The notes beneath the pieces were generated by a model that had not been told where the DNA came from, did no database searches, and was given only the letters and a program-made list of their open reading frames with translations. A DNA stretch of 64,000 nt from assembly GCF_029854705.2 (NCBI RefSeq), contig NZ_CP139035.1, positions 1,488,001 to 1,552,000 on the forward strand. The letters run 5' to 3'. The stretch's first letter is position 1; each line of letters starts with the position of its first letter. The position numbers were made by a program, and so were the translations under genes. This stretch comes from Akkermansia sp. N21116 (GTDB lineage Bacteria; Verrucomicrobiota; Verrucomicrobiia; Verrucomicrobiales; Akkermansiaceae). Below, piece after piece: positions 16,732-26,456 of this stretch.

Positions 16732-19215
16732 TTATTTTTTTTGTGTTATAAAAAGGTGAATTTTTCGTTTCATCGCATCGACTGGAATTTGGGGTCTGTG
16801 TCCCGGTAGGTATTGTTTCCAGTCTATCTGCATTTTTTCCATAGCTTTCACTTCATTTATTGAAAATGGAATGACATTTGGGCTATATTTAGCCCATTCT
16901 GCTGATCTGAAACAGGGATAGAGTTCCTGATATATATTCCAGAGCTCCATTAAATAATCGTCGAATTTCTTTTCGTTTTCCTTTTCATGGAGATTCAGAC
17001 ACCATTTGAGATGGGAAATCAACTCACGATCCGTTTCAGTTTGCGATTTTTTATTTGATAACGATTGCAAGCAGGAAGTCATGTACTGGCGATATGCGGC
17101 AATGGTTCTGATATTTACGGAAGCCGGCATGTATTCGCTGGATAGAAACGGGGAAGGATTTGAGATCCAGGAGAAATTGTATGGATACGGGGCATCAAGA
17201 AATGTTTTCAAAAGCGAAAAGTTATAAATTCTCCCGGAAGATGTTGTCGTATTCCACTTGCTCCGGTCCGGATAGGACAGGCATGTGATAAAGATCCCGT
17301 TGACGATAGTATTGAATGAATGGTTACGGGCCACACGGACATAATAGCTACCCGGTCCGGATACGAGGAAGGATTTATAGACTCCTGAGCCGGAAAAATA
17401 ATTGACTCTCGTTCTTGCCAAAACAGGGGAAGAAAGATGGTTGCCTGCATGTTCAGCCCGGACTTTACTGGTATGCGCGTAATCTTCTTTCACTGTGCTG
17501 AATTCTTTTAGTCCCTGCAGGCTGGGACGTATTTTCCTTATTTCGACCAGATAATCTCTTAAGGAGTTATTGAATTTCTTACGCCCATTCGGGTTATAAA
17601 AATAAATGCTCAGCATGTGTTTTCCCGGAGGGATAGCTACGGCAATCCATACATCGGGGCCGTCAAAAGACTGTGGGTATGCTTCACCGTGGTCATCCCA
17701 TTCCGATTCCGTACGGATGCAGAAATCCGGGCTTACGAGGACGTTTCTGTTATTTTTGTCGTTGATGGTTTCGACCCAATGTCTCAATCCATCATTTTTC
17801 TGGTTGGGTCCGATGGTTCCGTAGCATCTATAGTTCATCGACATGATGGAGTTGAAGTATCGAACATTGTCCCATGGTGCATTGGCACCGCATAGCAGGA
17901 CGTAATCTTTTCCATGACGCAGGCACCAATCGCCCCGCGTGCTCCAGTCCTCGCCGAAAAAGATGGCATCGGAATTGTGAGTCTCTTTTTCATCCTTCTT
18001 GACAAGAGCGAGGTATGCGTCCGTCAAATCCTGGTCGGATGAGGGACTGGCGGCCGATGGAAAGCATGGATTCTCTCGGGAGGGCGGAACCTCTGGGGAT
18101 GGCTGTTTCAGTGATAATGGAGCTTGTTTATCAAGGCAGACAACCCCTCCTCCAAAAGTGCCGGCCCACAGGGATCCGTCCGGCGTTTGCAAGAAACAGT
18201 TAATCCATCTGGACGGAGATGCCGGATTTTGTTGATAATAGGTTTTTTCAAGTGTCCAATTGGCAGGATCAAGAAGACAAGCTCCTTGTTGTCTAAAGCC
18301 TATTAGAAGTTTTTTCCCGGCGGGGGCGAGGGAGGTGATGAAATCTTCAGGCAATAAGATTCTAGGATAACTTGTATTGGTCCGGTTGGCGGTAGGTTTT
18401 ACTTGATAAAGTCCGGCATTTTTATCTTTGAAGTCTTTACCTCGGCAGAAACGCCAATGGGAATTTTTGAGTTTGTAACCGAGTCCGGCAATCGTACCAA
18501 CCCAGATGCTGCCATCCTGTAACGAAGAGATGATGTTGATCTGGTTGGAGGGGAGGCCTTCTCCTGCCTGTTCTTTAGGTTGAGGAGTATGCTGTTCCTT
18601 ATCCCAATACCAGTTTGTATGGATATGCTTCCAGATTTGGTAATTTTTACCTGGTGATGCCATGCCAATTCCGTAACAGGAAAAACCGGCCCATAGAATC
18701 CCTTGATGATCAAAATGTACGGAGTAGGCTTGATCTTCCGGTAGGCTGTTTGCACGTGTTACCGAGAGCCAACTATCTTTTTCCGGTTGATAAATGGCAA
18801 TTCCTCCCGATGTTGCTATGGCGACATCTCCATTCAGAGGGGATACGGCAATGGAAAAGACCCTTTCTCCGGGGAGGGCTTCCTGTACTCCATATACCTT
18901 CCATTCCAGACCGTTGCAGATAGCAACCCCGTCATGATCGGTACCTACCCAAATGCGTCCTTGTTTGTCTTCTGCCAGGGCGTAACAATTGACTCTGTCA
19001 GGAAATCCTTTTTTCTCCGCCGCAGACTTCCACCCATCTTCAGCTTGCCGGGTATCCAGATATGCAGGCCCTGCCGCCTCTCCGACGACCCATATTTTCC
19101 CGTCGGAGGCTTGCAGCATTCCCGTAACGAATTGGACGGGGCATGTCGAGAGATCAAGAGAGAAGGCTGCCTGAAAAGTCAACAATAGCAGGGATAACAG
19201 CGGGTAAAGTTTCAT
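16732..19215 (-). CDS. Secreted two-component-regulator-type propeller protein
   Basis: 827 residues, with a signal peptide (MKLYPLLSLLLLTFQAAFS). About residues 25-370 hold repeated Reg_prop blades: DGKIWVVGEAAG, QGRIWVGTDHDG, DGSIWVGTIAG and DGSLWAGTFGGG. These blades normally form the periplasmic sensor of hybrid two-component proteins that detect glycans. Here no membrane helix or kinase follows; instead the C-terminal half is an extracellular region with Trp/Tyr-rich strands (EDWSTRGDWCLRHG) and a helical tail. It may be a stand-alone surface or periplasmic sensor or binding protein. It precedes the small secreted gene by one base. Confidence 0.85.
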   Translation of the reverse strand: MKLYPLLSLLLLTFQAAFSLDLSTCPVQFVTGMLQASDGKIWVVGEAAGPAYLDTRQAEDGWKSAAEKKGFPDRVNCYALAEDKQGRIWVGTDHDGVAICNGLEWKVYGVQEALPGERVFSIAVSPLNGDVAIATSGGIAIYQPEKDSWLSVTRANSLPEDQAYSVHFDHQGILWAGFSCYGIGMASPGKNYQIWKHIHTNWYWDKEQHTPQPKEQAGEGLPSNQINIISSLQDGSIWVGTIAGLGYKLKNSHWRFCRGKDFKDKNAGLYQVKPTANRTNTSYPRILLPEDFITSLAPAGKKLLIGFRQQGACLLDPANWTLEKTYYQQNPASPSRWINCFLQTPDGSLWAGTFGGGVVCLDKQAPLSLKQPSPEVPPSRENPCFPSAASPSSDQDLTDAYLALVKKDEKETHNSDAIFFGEDWSTRGDWCLRHGKDYVLLCGANAPWDNVRYFNSIMSMNYRCYGTIGPNQKNDGLRHWVETINDKNNRNVLVSPDFCIRTESEWDDHGEAYPQSFDGPDVWIAVAIPPGKHMLSIYFYNPNGRKKFNNSLRDYLVEIRKIRPSLQGLKEFSTVKEDYAHTSKVRAEHAGNHLSSPVLARTRVNYFSGSGVYKSFLVSGPGSYYVRVARNHSFNTIVNGIFITCLSYPDRSKWNTTTSSGRIYNFSLLKTFLDAPYPYNFSWISNPSPFLSSEYMPASVNIRTIAAYRQYMTSCLQSLSNKKSQTETDRELISHLKWCLNLHEKENEKKFDDYLMELWNIYQELYPCFRSAEWAKYSPNVIPFSINEVKAMEKMQIDWKQYLPGHRPQIPVDAMKRKIHLFITQKK

Positions 19216-19381
19216 AGGCTATGTGAGAGAAGAATGAATTAAAAATTGAGATTAATCAATTTTTTTTGGATAAATTTAACAATATCTTATCCGGTAGGAA
19301 TTTATGACAAATCCAATGTCATGATGCTGAACTGTTCCAGATGGGGCTTTGTCCAATATTTACCAGAAAGAAGGACCAAAT

Positions 19382-20092
19382 ATGAAAATGATCATTGATC
19401 GCTCTGCAACAAGGGGGCATGCCAATCATGGCTGGCTCGATACATGGCATACATTCAGTTTTGCCGATTATTACAATCCGGACAGAATGGGCTTTGGCTC
19501 TCTCCGGGTGTTAAATGATGATACGGTGGCTCCGGGGCGTGGGTTTGACCGTCATCCGCACAAGAATATGGAGGTTGTTTCCATCCCTCTCCATGGACGT
19601 TTGAGCCATGGAGACAGTTTGCAGAACAACCATGTCATCCAGCCCGGAGAAATTCAGATCATGAGTGCGGGGACGGGTATTTTCCACAGTGAATACAATC
19701 CGGATCCGGATGAAATCTTGAAGTTCCTCCAGATATGGGTGATTCCCGATGAGATGAATATCGACCCGCAATATGCCGATTACAATATCAGGCCGCTTTT
19801 GAAGAAGAATGAAATTTCCGTGTTTATTGCTCCTGACAGCCGGATTCGTTTGCACCAGCAGGCGTGGTTTTCCTGGGGGGCTCTTGATGAAGGAGTGTCG
19901 GCCTCTTACTCGTTGAAGGGGCATGGTACGGGCGTGTATGTATTCGTCATCAAGGGAGAGGTGAAAGTCGGAGACGCCGTTCTTCACGCCCGTGATGGAG
20001 CTGGCATCTATGACACGTCGTCGTTGAGTATTTCTGCCTTGGTGCCGTCGGATGTCCTTCTTATTGAGGTCCCATATTCCCCCGAAGAATGA
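19382..20092 (+). CDS. Pirin family protein (YhhW-type)
   Basis: 236 residues. Pirin signatures are intact: the N-terminal HTFSFADYYNPDRMGFG, then the metal-binding HPHKNMEVVSI (two His), and SAGTGIFHSEYN (His and Glu), followed by a second cupin half (GHGTGVYVFVIKGEV). Bicupin pirins such as YhhW have quercetin 2,3-dioxygenase activity in vitro; the physiological role is uncertain. Cytoplasmic. Start 19382 has AGAAGGA seven bases upstream. It is a single gene flanked by unrelated neighbours. Confidence 0.92.
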   Translation: MKMIIDRSATRGHANHGWLDTWHTFSFADYYNPDRMGFGSLRVLNDDTVAPGRGFDRHPHKNMEVVSIPLHGRLSHGDSLQNNHVIQPGEIQIMSAGTGIFHSEYNPDPDEILKFLQIWVIPDEMNIDPQYADYNIRPLLKKNEISVFIAPDSRIRLHQQAWFSWGALDEGVSASYSLKGHGTGVYVFVIKGEVKVGDAVLHARDGAGIYDTSSLSISALVPSDVLLIEVPYSPEE

Positions 20093-20187
20093 TGTGCATC
20101 GTTTCCAAGCGCAATGTATGATTGTAAATGCTTGGAAGTGTGGTAGAAAGAGGGGCGCCCTCCCAGGACCGGGGGAGGGTTTCCCCT

Positions 20188-22380
20188 ATGGATACCCCGA
20201 CTATGCGCAAGATCTACGACGACAGCGGCAGGGTTGCCTCTGCGTTTTACTGTAGCCAGGCGGGGGATGCCGTCGCCGGACCGGATTTGTGGCATAAGGT
20301 CGTCTATGAATATGATGCCGAGGGTCGTGTGGCGTCGGAATCGTATTATAGCGGGGAGGGGTTGCCATGTGTGGATGCGGCGGGGATTGTCAAAAGAGCT
20401 TTTTCTTATGATCCGGACGGTGAGGAAATCCGGAGAGAGGAGTATTTGAGCGATGGCCGTATCCGCATTGTGAAGAGGAATGCCCGGGGGGAGGTCGGAG
20501 AGAGGAAGTATGTATCCTCCGATGGGAGTCCCGCTCTAGGAGATAGCGGGTACTACTGCATGAAATTTTCCTATGACGATGAAGGTCGTCTGGAGAAACA
20601 GGTTTGTTACGGACTGGACGGCAAGAGGTGCAGGAATTCCCACGGGTATGCGGCTTTCGTCTGCCAGTATGGTGAGGATGGGAGCTGTCGGACCTTGTTT
20701 CTGGATGAACGGGGACGGGTGGTCGGAGAGGATGCCCCGGAGGAAGAGGGCGGGGTGCAGACGGATTCGGCTCTGTCTGTCCATTCTTCTCCCGGTGAAA
20801 GGGAAAAGGTACCCTTGCCGGTGCGTCCGTTCCAGGGGGTGAAGAATGCTCGGGGAGAGAAGATTCTCCCCCGGGAACGGAAACGAAGGCTTTCTTCAAG
20901 ACCTCACAAGGACTTGCAGCCTAGCGTTCGTCCGGTAGAACGCCTGGTGGCGCCGCCGGGAGAAAATGCCGCCAGTGTCTGGAAGAGGCGCCGGACGACT
21001 CTGTATGTGACGGGGGGAATTCTCGCTGCCTTACTGCTTGTGTTTTCTGTCGTGAAAATTCTTCCCGTGCCGTTACCTCCGGTAGAAATTTCCGTGTACA
21101 TGGTATCGGAGGATGAAAGCGAAGCGGTTCCCGAAATGACATCTACCCGGGTGAACCACGCAGCACAGGAGGAAACGCTCTCCATGCCGGAGGTTTCCTC
21201 TGCTCCCGTGTTGACGGCGGAGGCGGCAGCGGACGTTTCTCTGCCGAATCTGGATGTAGATGTATCCGGCATGGTCGGGAGTGAGGAGATGATGTTCGGT
21301 GAATCGCTAGGAGGGGGGGCTTCTTCCGGTGGGATTGCATCGATCGTGGAAAGCCGTTGTTCTCCGGGGAGCCGTATGGCTCGCATCCGCGAGGGAGGCG
21401 GGAATCCGGAAGCGGTGGAGAAGACGGTTATTGGGATGTTGCGGTGGCTTAAGGGAAAACAGGGGAATTCCGGTGCCTGGGGCGAAGGGGGATCTTCTGT
21501 TGTCAATTCCGCCTATCCGGTCGGTACGACGGCAATTTGCCTGCTGGCTTTCTCCGCCCATTGTGAAACGGTCACGTCTGAGGAATTCGGGACGACGGTT
21601 GCCAGGGCTATTGCCTATCTGGCGACGGCATGTATGAATCCGAGCCGGAAGACATGCGTCTATTTGCCCGGGTATGAATATGCGATGGCGGTTTATGCTC
21701 TGGCGGAGTCATATGGGCTCAGTCATGAAAAAGGGGAGGAGTTTCCCCTTGATGAAAAGATTTTGCTGCAATTTGCGGAGTACATCCTCAAATGCCAGAA
21801 CCGGGAAGGCTCCTGGGATTATCAGTATGGGATGACTCCGGGGGATATTTCCATTTCCTGCTGGAACATCCAGGCCCTGTGTGCTCTCAGAAGGGCGGGG
21901 ATTGATCCGGACGGGTATGATGAGGCCATGGCGAAAGCTGCCGGTTACGTACGTTCCTGCTGGCTGCCGAAACGGGGAACCTTCCACTACAGAACCCAGG
22001 AAAGATCGACGAATTGCAGCATTCCATTCGTCGGCGTTTACAGCGGAAAACTGCTGGGGGTGAAATATTCCCCGGCGGAGGAAAATGCCATGAAGAAGCT
22101 GGTGGCATCCGTTCCCGAGGTCAACGTGAATAAATCGGACTACCATTCGATCCCTCCCAATGCGTATGTGAACTATTACCACGGGCAGATTGCCCGTCTG
22201 CAGGGAGGGAACCAATGGCAGGGATTCGAGCGTCGGGTCATGGGCAATGTTATGCGTCAGACGCAGAGAAGCAAGACTGCTCAAGGACGAGAGGAAGTAT
22301 CCTTCGGTGACGATATGCCTCCCTTGACACATGCGTTTTGGACGCTGGTGCTCTCTATGTATTATCGGTATGTCGAGTAA
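20188..22380 (+). CDS. YD-like repeat / membrane / terpenoid-cyclase-like toroid protein
   Basis: 730 residues in three parts. Residues 1-180 carry about five repeats of the form YDxxGRxxxxxxYxxxxGxP (VYEYDAEGRVASESYYSGEG, FSYDDEGRLEKQVCYGLDG), which resemble YD/Rhs-like repeats. A basic linker leads to one membrane helix near 270-292 (ILAALLLVFSVVKIL). After an acidic linker, residues 405-730 have the GMLRWLKGKQGNSGAWG pattern and further blades (CQNREGSWDYQYGM) of the squalene-cyclase/prenyltransferase alpha/alpha toroid, seen also in secreted verrucomicrobial and planctomycete proteins. No catalytic DXDD is evident, so enzyme activity is doubtful. GGGGGAGGG lies eight bases before ATG 20188. 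Confidence 0.8.
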   Translation: MDTPTMRKIYDDSGRVASAFYCSQAGDAVAGPDLWHKVVYEYDAEGRVASESYYSGEGLPCVDAAGIVKRAFSYDPDGEEIRREEYLSDGRIRIVKRNARGEVGERKYVSSDGSPALGDSGYYCMKFSYDDEGRLEKQVCYGLDGKRCRNSHGYAAFVCQYGEDGSCRTLFLDERGRVVGEDAPEEEGGVQTDSALSVHSSPGEREKVPLPVRPFQGVKNARGEKILPRERKRRLSSRPHKDLQPSVRPVERLVAPPGENAASVWKRRRTTLYVTGGILAALLLVFSVVKILPVPLPPVEISVYMVSEDESEAVPEMTSTRVNHAAQEETLSMPEVSSAPVLTAEAAADVSLPNLDVDVSGMVGSEEMMFGESLGGGASSGGIASIVESRCSPGSRMARIREGGGNPEAVEKTVIGMLRWLKGKQGNSGAWGEGGSSVVNSAYPVGTTAICLLAFSAHCETVTSEEFGTTVARAIAYLATACMNPSRKTCVYLPGYEYAMAVYALAESYGLSHEKGEEFPLDEKILLQFAEYILKCQNREGSWDYQYGMTPGDISISCWNIQALCALRRAGIDPDGYDEAMAKAAGYVRSCWLPKRGTFHYRTQERSTNCSIPFVGVYSGKLLGVKYSPAEENAMKKLVASVPEVNVNKSDYHSIPPNAYVNYYHGQIARLQGGNQWQGFERRVMGNVMRQTQRSKTAQGREEVSFGDDMPPLTHAFWTLVLSMYYRYVE

Positions 22381-22416
22381 AACAACAAGCTCTCCGGCAT
22401 TGAGACCGGAGAGCTT
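22380..22416 (-). terminator. Terminator of glyS
   Basis: AAGCTCTCCGG (22387-22397) and CCGGAGAGCTT (22406-22416) form an 11-pair stem; on the minus strand TTGTTTT follows, overlapping the stop of the convergent gene. Confidence 0.8.
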
Positions 22417-22453
22417 GCGGGGTGGAAAATGAGGGTAGCGTGGAGATCCCGCT

Positions 22454-24031
22454 TCAGCGGATTCTCTTGATGAGCCAGTGAAGGAGGTCGTCGATGGCGA
22501 CGCGTTCCTGTTCCATGGAGTCGCGGTGGCGGATGGTCACCGTGCCCTGAAGAGACGGATCGTTTTCGCCGAGTGTTTCAAAGTCTACAGTGATGCAGAA
22601 GGGGGTGCCGACTTCGTCCTGGCGGCGGTAGCGACGACCGACGGCTCCGGCTTCGTCATAGAAGACATTCATCCAGGGTTGGAGAGTTCTCTCAATGTCG
22701 CGTGCGATGCGGACCTGGGCTTCGTTCTTTTTGAGAAGGGGGAAAATGGCTGCCTTGATAGGAGCCATCCGCGGGTGGAAGTGCATGACTGTGCGGATAT
22801 CCTGCTTGCCCTTGTCATCGACGAGTTGTTCTTCTTCGAAGGCTTCGCAGATGAGGGCCAGAATGGTACGATCGCAGCCGGAGGAGGGTTCGACGACATG
22901 GGGAATGAAACGTTCCTTGGTTTCTTCGTCGAAGTATTCCAGAGTTTTTCCGGAGCCTTCCTGATGACGGGAGAGGTCGTAGCACGTGCGATAGGCGATG
23001 CCTTCCAGTTCCTGAATGCCGAAGGGGAATTCGTATTCCAGGTCATAGGTTTTCTTGGAGTAGAAAGCTCGTTCTTCGGCAGGTACGTCGAGGATGTGGA
23101 TGTGTTCTCGCGGGATACCGATCTCATCGTAGAAGCAGAGGCGGCGTTCCAGCCATTCTTCGGTCAGGTTCATCCCGTCTTCTTCACGGCAGAAGTATTC
23201 GATTTCCATTTGCTCGAATTCGCGGGAGCGGAATGTGAAGTTGCGCGGATTGATTTCGTTGCGGAATGCCTTGCCGATCTGGGCGATGCCGAAGGGGATT
23301 TTGACGCGTGAGCTGTCCAGAATATTTTTGTACTGGCAGAAGATGGATTGGGCGGTTTCCGGACGGAGCCATCCAGTGGAGGCGGGATCGTCATCGTCGG
23401 AGGTCGCACCGATCTTTGTCTTGAACATCAGGTTGAATTCGCGTGCTTCAGTCAACAGGGAGCCGTTGGCGGGATTGAAGCGTGTGGTGCCGGTGACTTC
23501 TTCCGTACGTTCTCCGGCGAGGATGATTTCCTTGGGGGAGACATCCTTGCCCGCGAGCTGGGCGTAGTACTGGGAGGCTGTTTTGCGCGCCTTGTCGGCA
23601 TTTTTTTCAGAGGGAACGAGAACGGCGAATGTTTTTTCAACGGACCATGCTGTTTCATGACGGGAGGCACCTGTGTACCAGAAAACCGTACCGTTCTGGG
23701 CCGGTACCTGATCGGCGCGGAGGCGTTCCTTGGTGAGGAGGCAGTCGCACATTGGATCGGTGAATCCTCCAACGTGGCCGGAGGCGACAAGGACGGAGTT
23801 GTGCGTCAGGATGGAGCCGTCCATGCCGACGATATCGTCGCGTTCCTGAACGTTTTTACGCCACCAGTATTCTTTGACGTTGCGCTTGAGTTCTGCTCCG
23901 AGGGGACCGTAATCCCAGCAACCGTTCAAGCCTCCATAAAGTTCGGCGGATTGGAAGATGAAACCGCGCCTCTTGCAGAGGCTTACGATTTTTTCCATAC
24001 GGGCGGGATCTGTGTTGTTGCGGTCAGCCAT
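22454..24031 (-). CDS. glyS: Glycyl-tRNA synthetase, single-chain class II type
   Basis: 525 residues. This is the alpha2 form found in many bacteria, archaea and eukaryotes and not the E. coli alpha2beta2 form. Visible signatures: the N-terminal GFIFQSAELYGGLNGCWDYG, motif 2 region FRNEINPRNFTFRSREFEQM, the RPETAQ sequence, and motif 3 GCDRTILALICEAF. A C-terminal anticodon-binding domain follows (PLLKKNEAQVRIARDI). It charges tRNA-Gly in the cytoplasm. The start is followed immediately by the conserved helix; the Shine-Dalgarno is weak. A good terminator lies downstream. Essential housekeeping gene. Confidence 0.96.
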   Translation of the reverse strand: MADRNNTDPARMEKIVSLCKRRGFIFQSAELYGGLNGCWDYGPLGAELKRNVKEYWWRKNVQERDDIVGMDGSILTHNSVLVASGHVGGFTDPMCDCLLTKERLRADQVPAQNGTVFWYTGASRHETAWSVEKTFAVLVPSEKNADKARKTASQYYAQLAGKDVSPKEIILAGERTEEVTGTTRFNPANGSLLTEAREFNLMFKTKIGATSDDDDPASTGWLRPETAQSIFCQYKNILDSSRVKIPFGIAQIGKAFRNEINPRNFTFRSREFEQMEIEYFCREEDGMNLTEEWLERRLCFYDEIGIPREHIHILDVPAEERAFYSKKTYDLEYEFPFGIQELEGIAYRTCYDLSRHQEGSGKTLEYFDEETKERFIPHVVEPSSGCDRTILALICEAFEEEQLVDDKGKQDIRTVMHFHPRMAPIKAAIFPLLKKNEAQVRIARDIERTLQPWMNVFYDEAGAVGRRYRRQDEVGTPFCITVDFETLGENDPSLQGTVTIRHRDSMEQERVAIDDLLHWLIKRIR

Positions 24032-24111
24032 AATGAGCTTGGGTTGTTGGTGGATTTGATTGTGGATCCGGAATGAAGACCGGAAAAGAAAAAAAACTGA
24101 CTTCAGACGGT

Positions 24112-24765
24112 TCAGGGAAGGGGAACTCCCGGAAGAAGCTGTGTGGTGTAACCGGCTTGAACCAGCAGACGGAAGGCTTCCAGGGCTTCCTGAGGGATGT
24201 GTTGCCGAGTGGAAAAGCCCTGTTTGGGATATTCGATGATACGTTGGAAATCCCCCATCATGGCGTTGATGACGAAGGATCGTGTGAGCGTTTCCGTCAA
24301 ATACGCCTTAAAACTAAAAGAGGGGGAGGATACCAGGAAGGAGGGACCGGGCCATTGGGCTTCCAGTGTGGCCAGGGTTCGGCGTTCCATGTAGGGTTTT
24401 TGCAGGGCGAGGATGCGTGTGGGGGGCGGCAATCCTGCCTGGCTGATGATCTGGCGGGAGAAGATGATGTTTTCCCCGGTGTTGGTAGCCTTGTTTTCCA
24501 GGAGGATGGCACTGGCAGGGACTCCTTTTGCTTTTGCTGCTCGTGCAAAAATTTCCGCTTCGGTCAATTCCCATCCCTGAGTGAAGCGTCCGGCTCCGCC
24601 GGAGAAGACGATAAGGGGGGCTAGTCCGCGGTGGTAAAGTTCTGCTGCATATTCTGCAACCCGGACATCGTTGCTGCCCAGAACGAACATCAAGTCGCAG
24701 GGAGCCGGGATATGACCGACGTGATGAAAATCCCACAGAATGTCGATGGCTGCGTCTTCGGTCAT
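24112..24765 (-). CDS. YdcF/ElyC-like DUF218 protein
   Basis: 217 residues. DUF218 signatures are present: DLMFVLGSNDVRVAEYAAELYHRG, then PLIVFSGGAGR, a glycine-rich loop in the first half, ENKATNTGENI in the middle, and LALQKPYMERR. The family includes YdcF (binds S-adenosylmethionine) and the ElyC/SanA envelope proteins; the absence of a membrane helix favours a cytoplasmic YdcF-like role. ATG 24765 excludes an upstream open stretch that overlaps the aminotransferase gene. It begins 11 bases after that gene and is probably cotranscribed with it and the Lrp regulator. Confidence 0.85.
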   Translation of the reverse strand: MTEDAAIDILWDFHHVGHIPAPCDLMFVLGSNDVRVAEYAAELYHRGLAPLIVFSGGAGRFTQGWELTEAEIFARAAKAKGVPASAILLENKATNTGENIIFSRQIISQAGLPPPTRILALQKPYMERRTLATLEAQWPGPSFLVSSPSFSFKAYLTETLTRSFVINAMMGDFQRIIEYPKQGFSTRQHIPQEALEAFRLLVQAGYTTQLLPGVPLP

Positions 24766-24776
24766 GAGATGGATTC

Positions 24777-25949
24777 TTAGGATTTTAGATCCTTGATGAA
24801 GCTTTCCATGCGGTTGCATGCTTCCTTGATTTGCTCGAAGGCCGTGGCGTAGCAACAGCGCAGATAGCCTTCTCCACTTGGCCCGAAAGCATCTCCGGGA
24901 ACGGCTGCTACCTGGTGTTCCATCAGGAGGCGGGTGGCGAATTCCTTGCTGCTGAATCCGAATTTGGAAATGTCCGGGAATACGTAGAAGGCGCCGCCCG
25001 GCATGTGGCAGTCGATACCCATGTCGTTGAGCCGATTGACAAGGTAGTCGCGCCTCTGGTGGTAGCTGTCCCTCATTTTAAGCATGGCGTCCGTACCGTG
25101 GGAGAGTGCTTCGATGGCTGCTTCCTGGGAACTGATCGGCGCACAGAGCATGGAATACTGGTGGATTTTCATCATTGCAGAGATGATGGGTTCCGGTCCG
25201 CAAGCGTATCCGAGGCGGAAACCGGTCATGGCGAATGCCTTGGAGAATCCGTGCAGAAGAACGGTGCGTTCCTGCATGCCGGGCAGGGAGGCGATAGTGA
25301 CGTGGGGAATGCCGTCGTAACGGAGTTCACTGTAGATTTCGTCGGTCAAGACAATGAGGTCGTGCTTGATGCAGATGCGTGCGATGGCTTCCAGCGTTTC
25401 TACCGGAGCAACGGCTCCTGTCGGGTTCGTCGGAAAATTCAGCATTAACGCTTTTGTCCTGGGGCCGATAGCGGCTTCCAGTGCTTCTGGATTGAGTGCG
25501 AAAAGGTCGGCCTTGGTCGTAGGAACGGCTTTGGCCGTACCGTGCGCCATGGTGACGCTGGGGGAGTAGGATACGTAGCAGGGCTCGTGGTAGAGGACTT
25601 CGTCTCCGGGATTGAGGATGGCTCTCAAGGCAAGATCCAGGGCCTCGCTGACACCGACGGTGACGAGAACTTCGTGGAGGGGATCGTAGGAAACGTGAAA
25701 AAAGTTTTCGACGTATTGGACAATCTTTTTGCGGAGGCTTTCCAACCCGTAGTTGGATGTGTAAGTGGTGTGCCCTTTTTCCAGAGAGTAGATAGCGGCT
25801 TCGCGGATGTGCCAGGGGGTAACGAAATCAGGTTCGCCGACGCCCAGGGAGATGATGTCCTTGCGGCCGGTGACAAGATCGAAAAATTCCCGGATCCCCG
25901 AACGGGGAATATCGGCAATTTGGTTAGCTATTTTTGATGACCAGTCCAT
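24777..25949 (-). CDS. PLP-dependent class I/II aminotransferase
   Basis: 390 residues, full length for fold-type I aminotransferases. Visible: the N-terminal SLGVGEPDF substrate loop, the NFPTNPTGA motif with the conserved Asn, LTDEIYSEL with the Asp that holds the pyridine nitrogen, and HGFSKAFAMTGFRLGY with the Schiff-base Lys. The sequence style is close to AspC/PatA-type enzymes acting on aspartate, aromatic or diaminopimelate precursors; the exact substrate is not predictable. It lies between an Lrp/AsnC regulator and a YdcF-like gene on one strand, which suggests amino-acid-responsive control. Confidence 0.93.
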   Translation of the reverse strand: MDWSSKIANQIADIPRSGIREFFDLVTGRKDIISLGVGEPDFVTPWHIREAAIYSLEKGHTTYTSNYGLESLRKKIVQYVENFFHVSYDPLHEVLVTVGVSEALDLALRAILNPGDEVLYHEPCYVSYSPSVTMAHGTAKAVPTTKADLFALNPEALEAAIGPRTKALMLNFPTNPTGAVAPVETLEAIARICIKHDLIVLTDEIYSELRYDGIPHVTIASLPGMQERTVLLHGFSKAFAMTGFRLGYACGPEPIISAMMKIHQYSMLCAPISSQEAAIEALSHGTDAMLKMRDSYHQRRDYLVNRLNDMGIDCHMPGGAFYVFPDISKFGFSSKEFATRLLMEHQVAAVPGDAFGPSGEGYLRCCYATAFEQIKEACNRMESFIKDLKS

Positions 25950-25970
25950 TGTGTTGATCGGTGGTCGGAA

Positions 25971-26456
25971 TTACGGGGAGACGATCAGGCGGTTGTCTTC
26001 CGCAGGAGCCTCGAAGATAAATCCGTTTTTCTTGTAAGTTTTAAGGTGGAAGTGAGTAGCCGTGGAAAGCACCCCTTCCAATGTGGAAAGCTTGCCGGAA
26101 ACGAAATTGGCAATATCGCGCATGCTCTTGCCCTCAACTATGACTAGCAGGTCGAAGCCGCCGCTGGCCAGATAGCAGGAGGACACTTCGTCAAACCGCG
26201 CGATGCGCGTGGCCAGATGGTCGAAGCCTCCTTCTCGTTCGGGAGTTACTTTCACTTCAATAAAGGCGGTGACGCCGGCGTCGTGAAAATCCTCATCGTT
26301 GACAATGGCTTGGTAGCCAAGGATACGGTGTTCCTGTTCCAAGTCCTGCCTCAGGGCAGTTACTTCGCTGGCGCTCATGTTGAGGCGTTCTGCCAGTTCG
26401 GTGTCGCTCAGGCGGGCATTGGTGGAAAGAAGCTGTAATAAGGATGCTGCAGACAT
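25971..26456 (-). CDS. Lrp/AsnC-family transcriptional regulator
   Basis: 161 residues. The N-terminal helix-turn-helix (ARLSDTELAERLNMSASEVTALRQ) is followed by an ILGYQAIVN linker and an RAM/AsnC effector domain (GVTAFIEVKVTPE, FDLLVIVEGKSMRDIANFV). Lrp-type proteins form octamers or dimers that sense amino acids. The HTH begins only about 15 residues from the N-terminus, as usual. The gene is 21 bases upstream of the aminotransferase on the same strand, so it probably autoregulates and controls that gene. Confidence 0.9.
   Translation of the reverse strand: MSAASLLQLLSTNARLSDTELAERLNMSASEVTALRQDLEQEHRILGYQAIVNDEDFHDAGVTAFIEVKVTPEREGGFDHLATRIARFDEVSSCYLASGGFDLLVIVEGKSMRDIANFVSGKLSTLEGVLSTATHFHLKTYKKNGFIFEAPAEDNRLIVSP

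Noticed and set aside
22478-24076. Antisense open frames over glyS
   Set aside because: Shadows of a well-supported synthetase gene, caused by codon bias.
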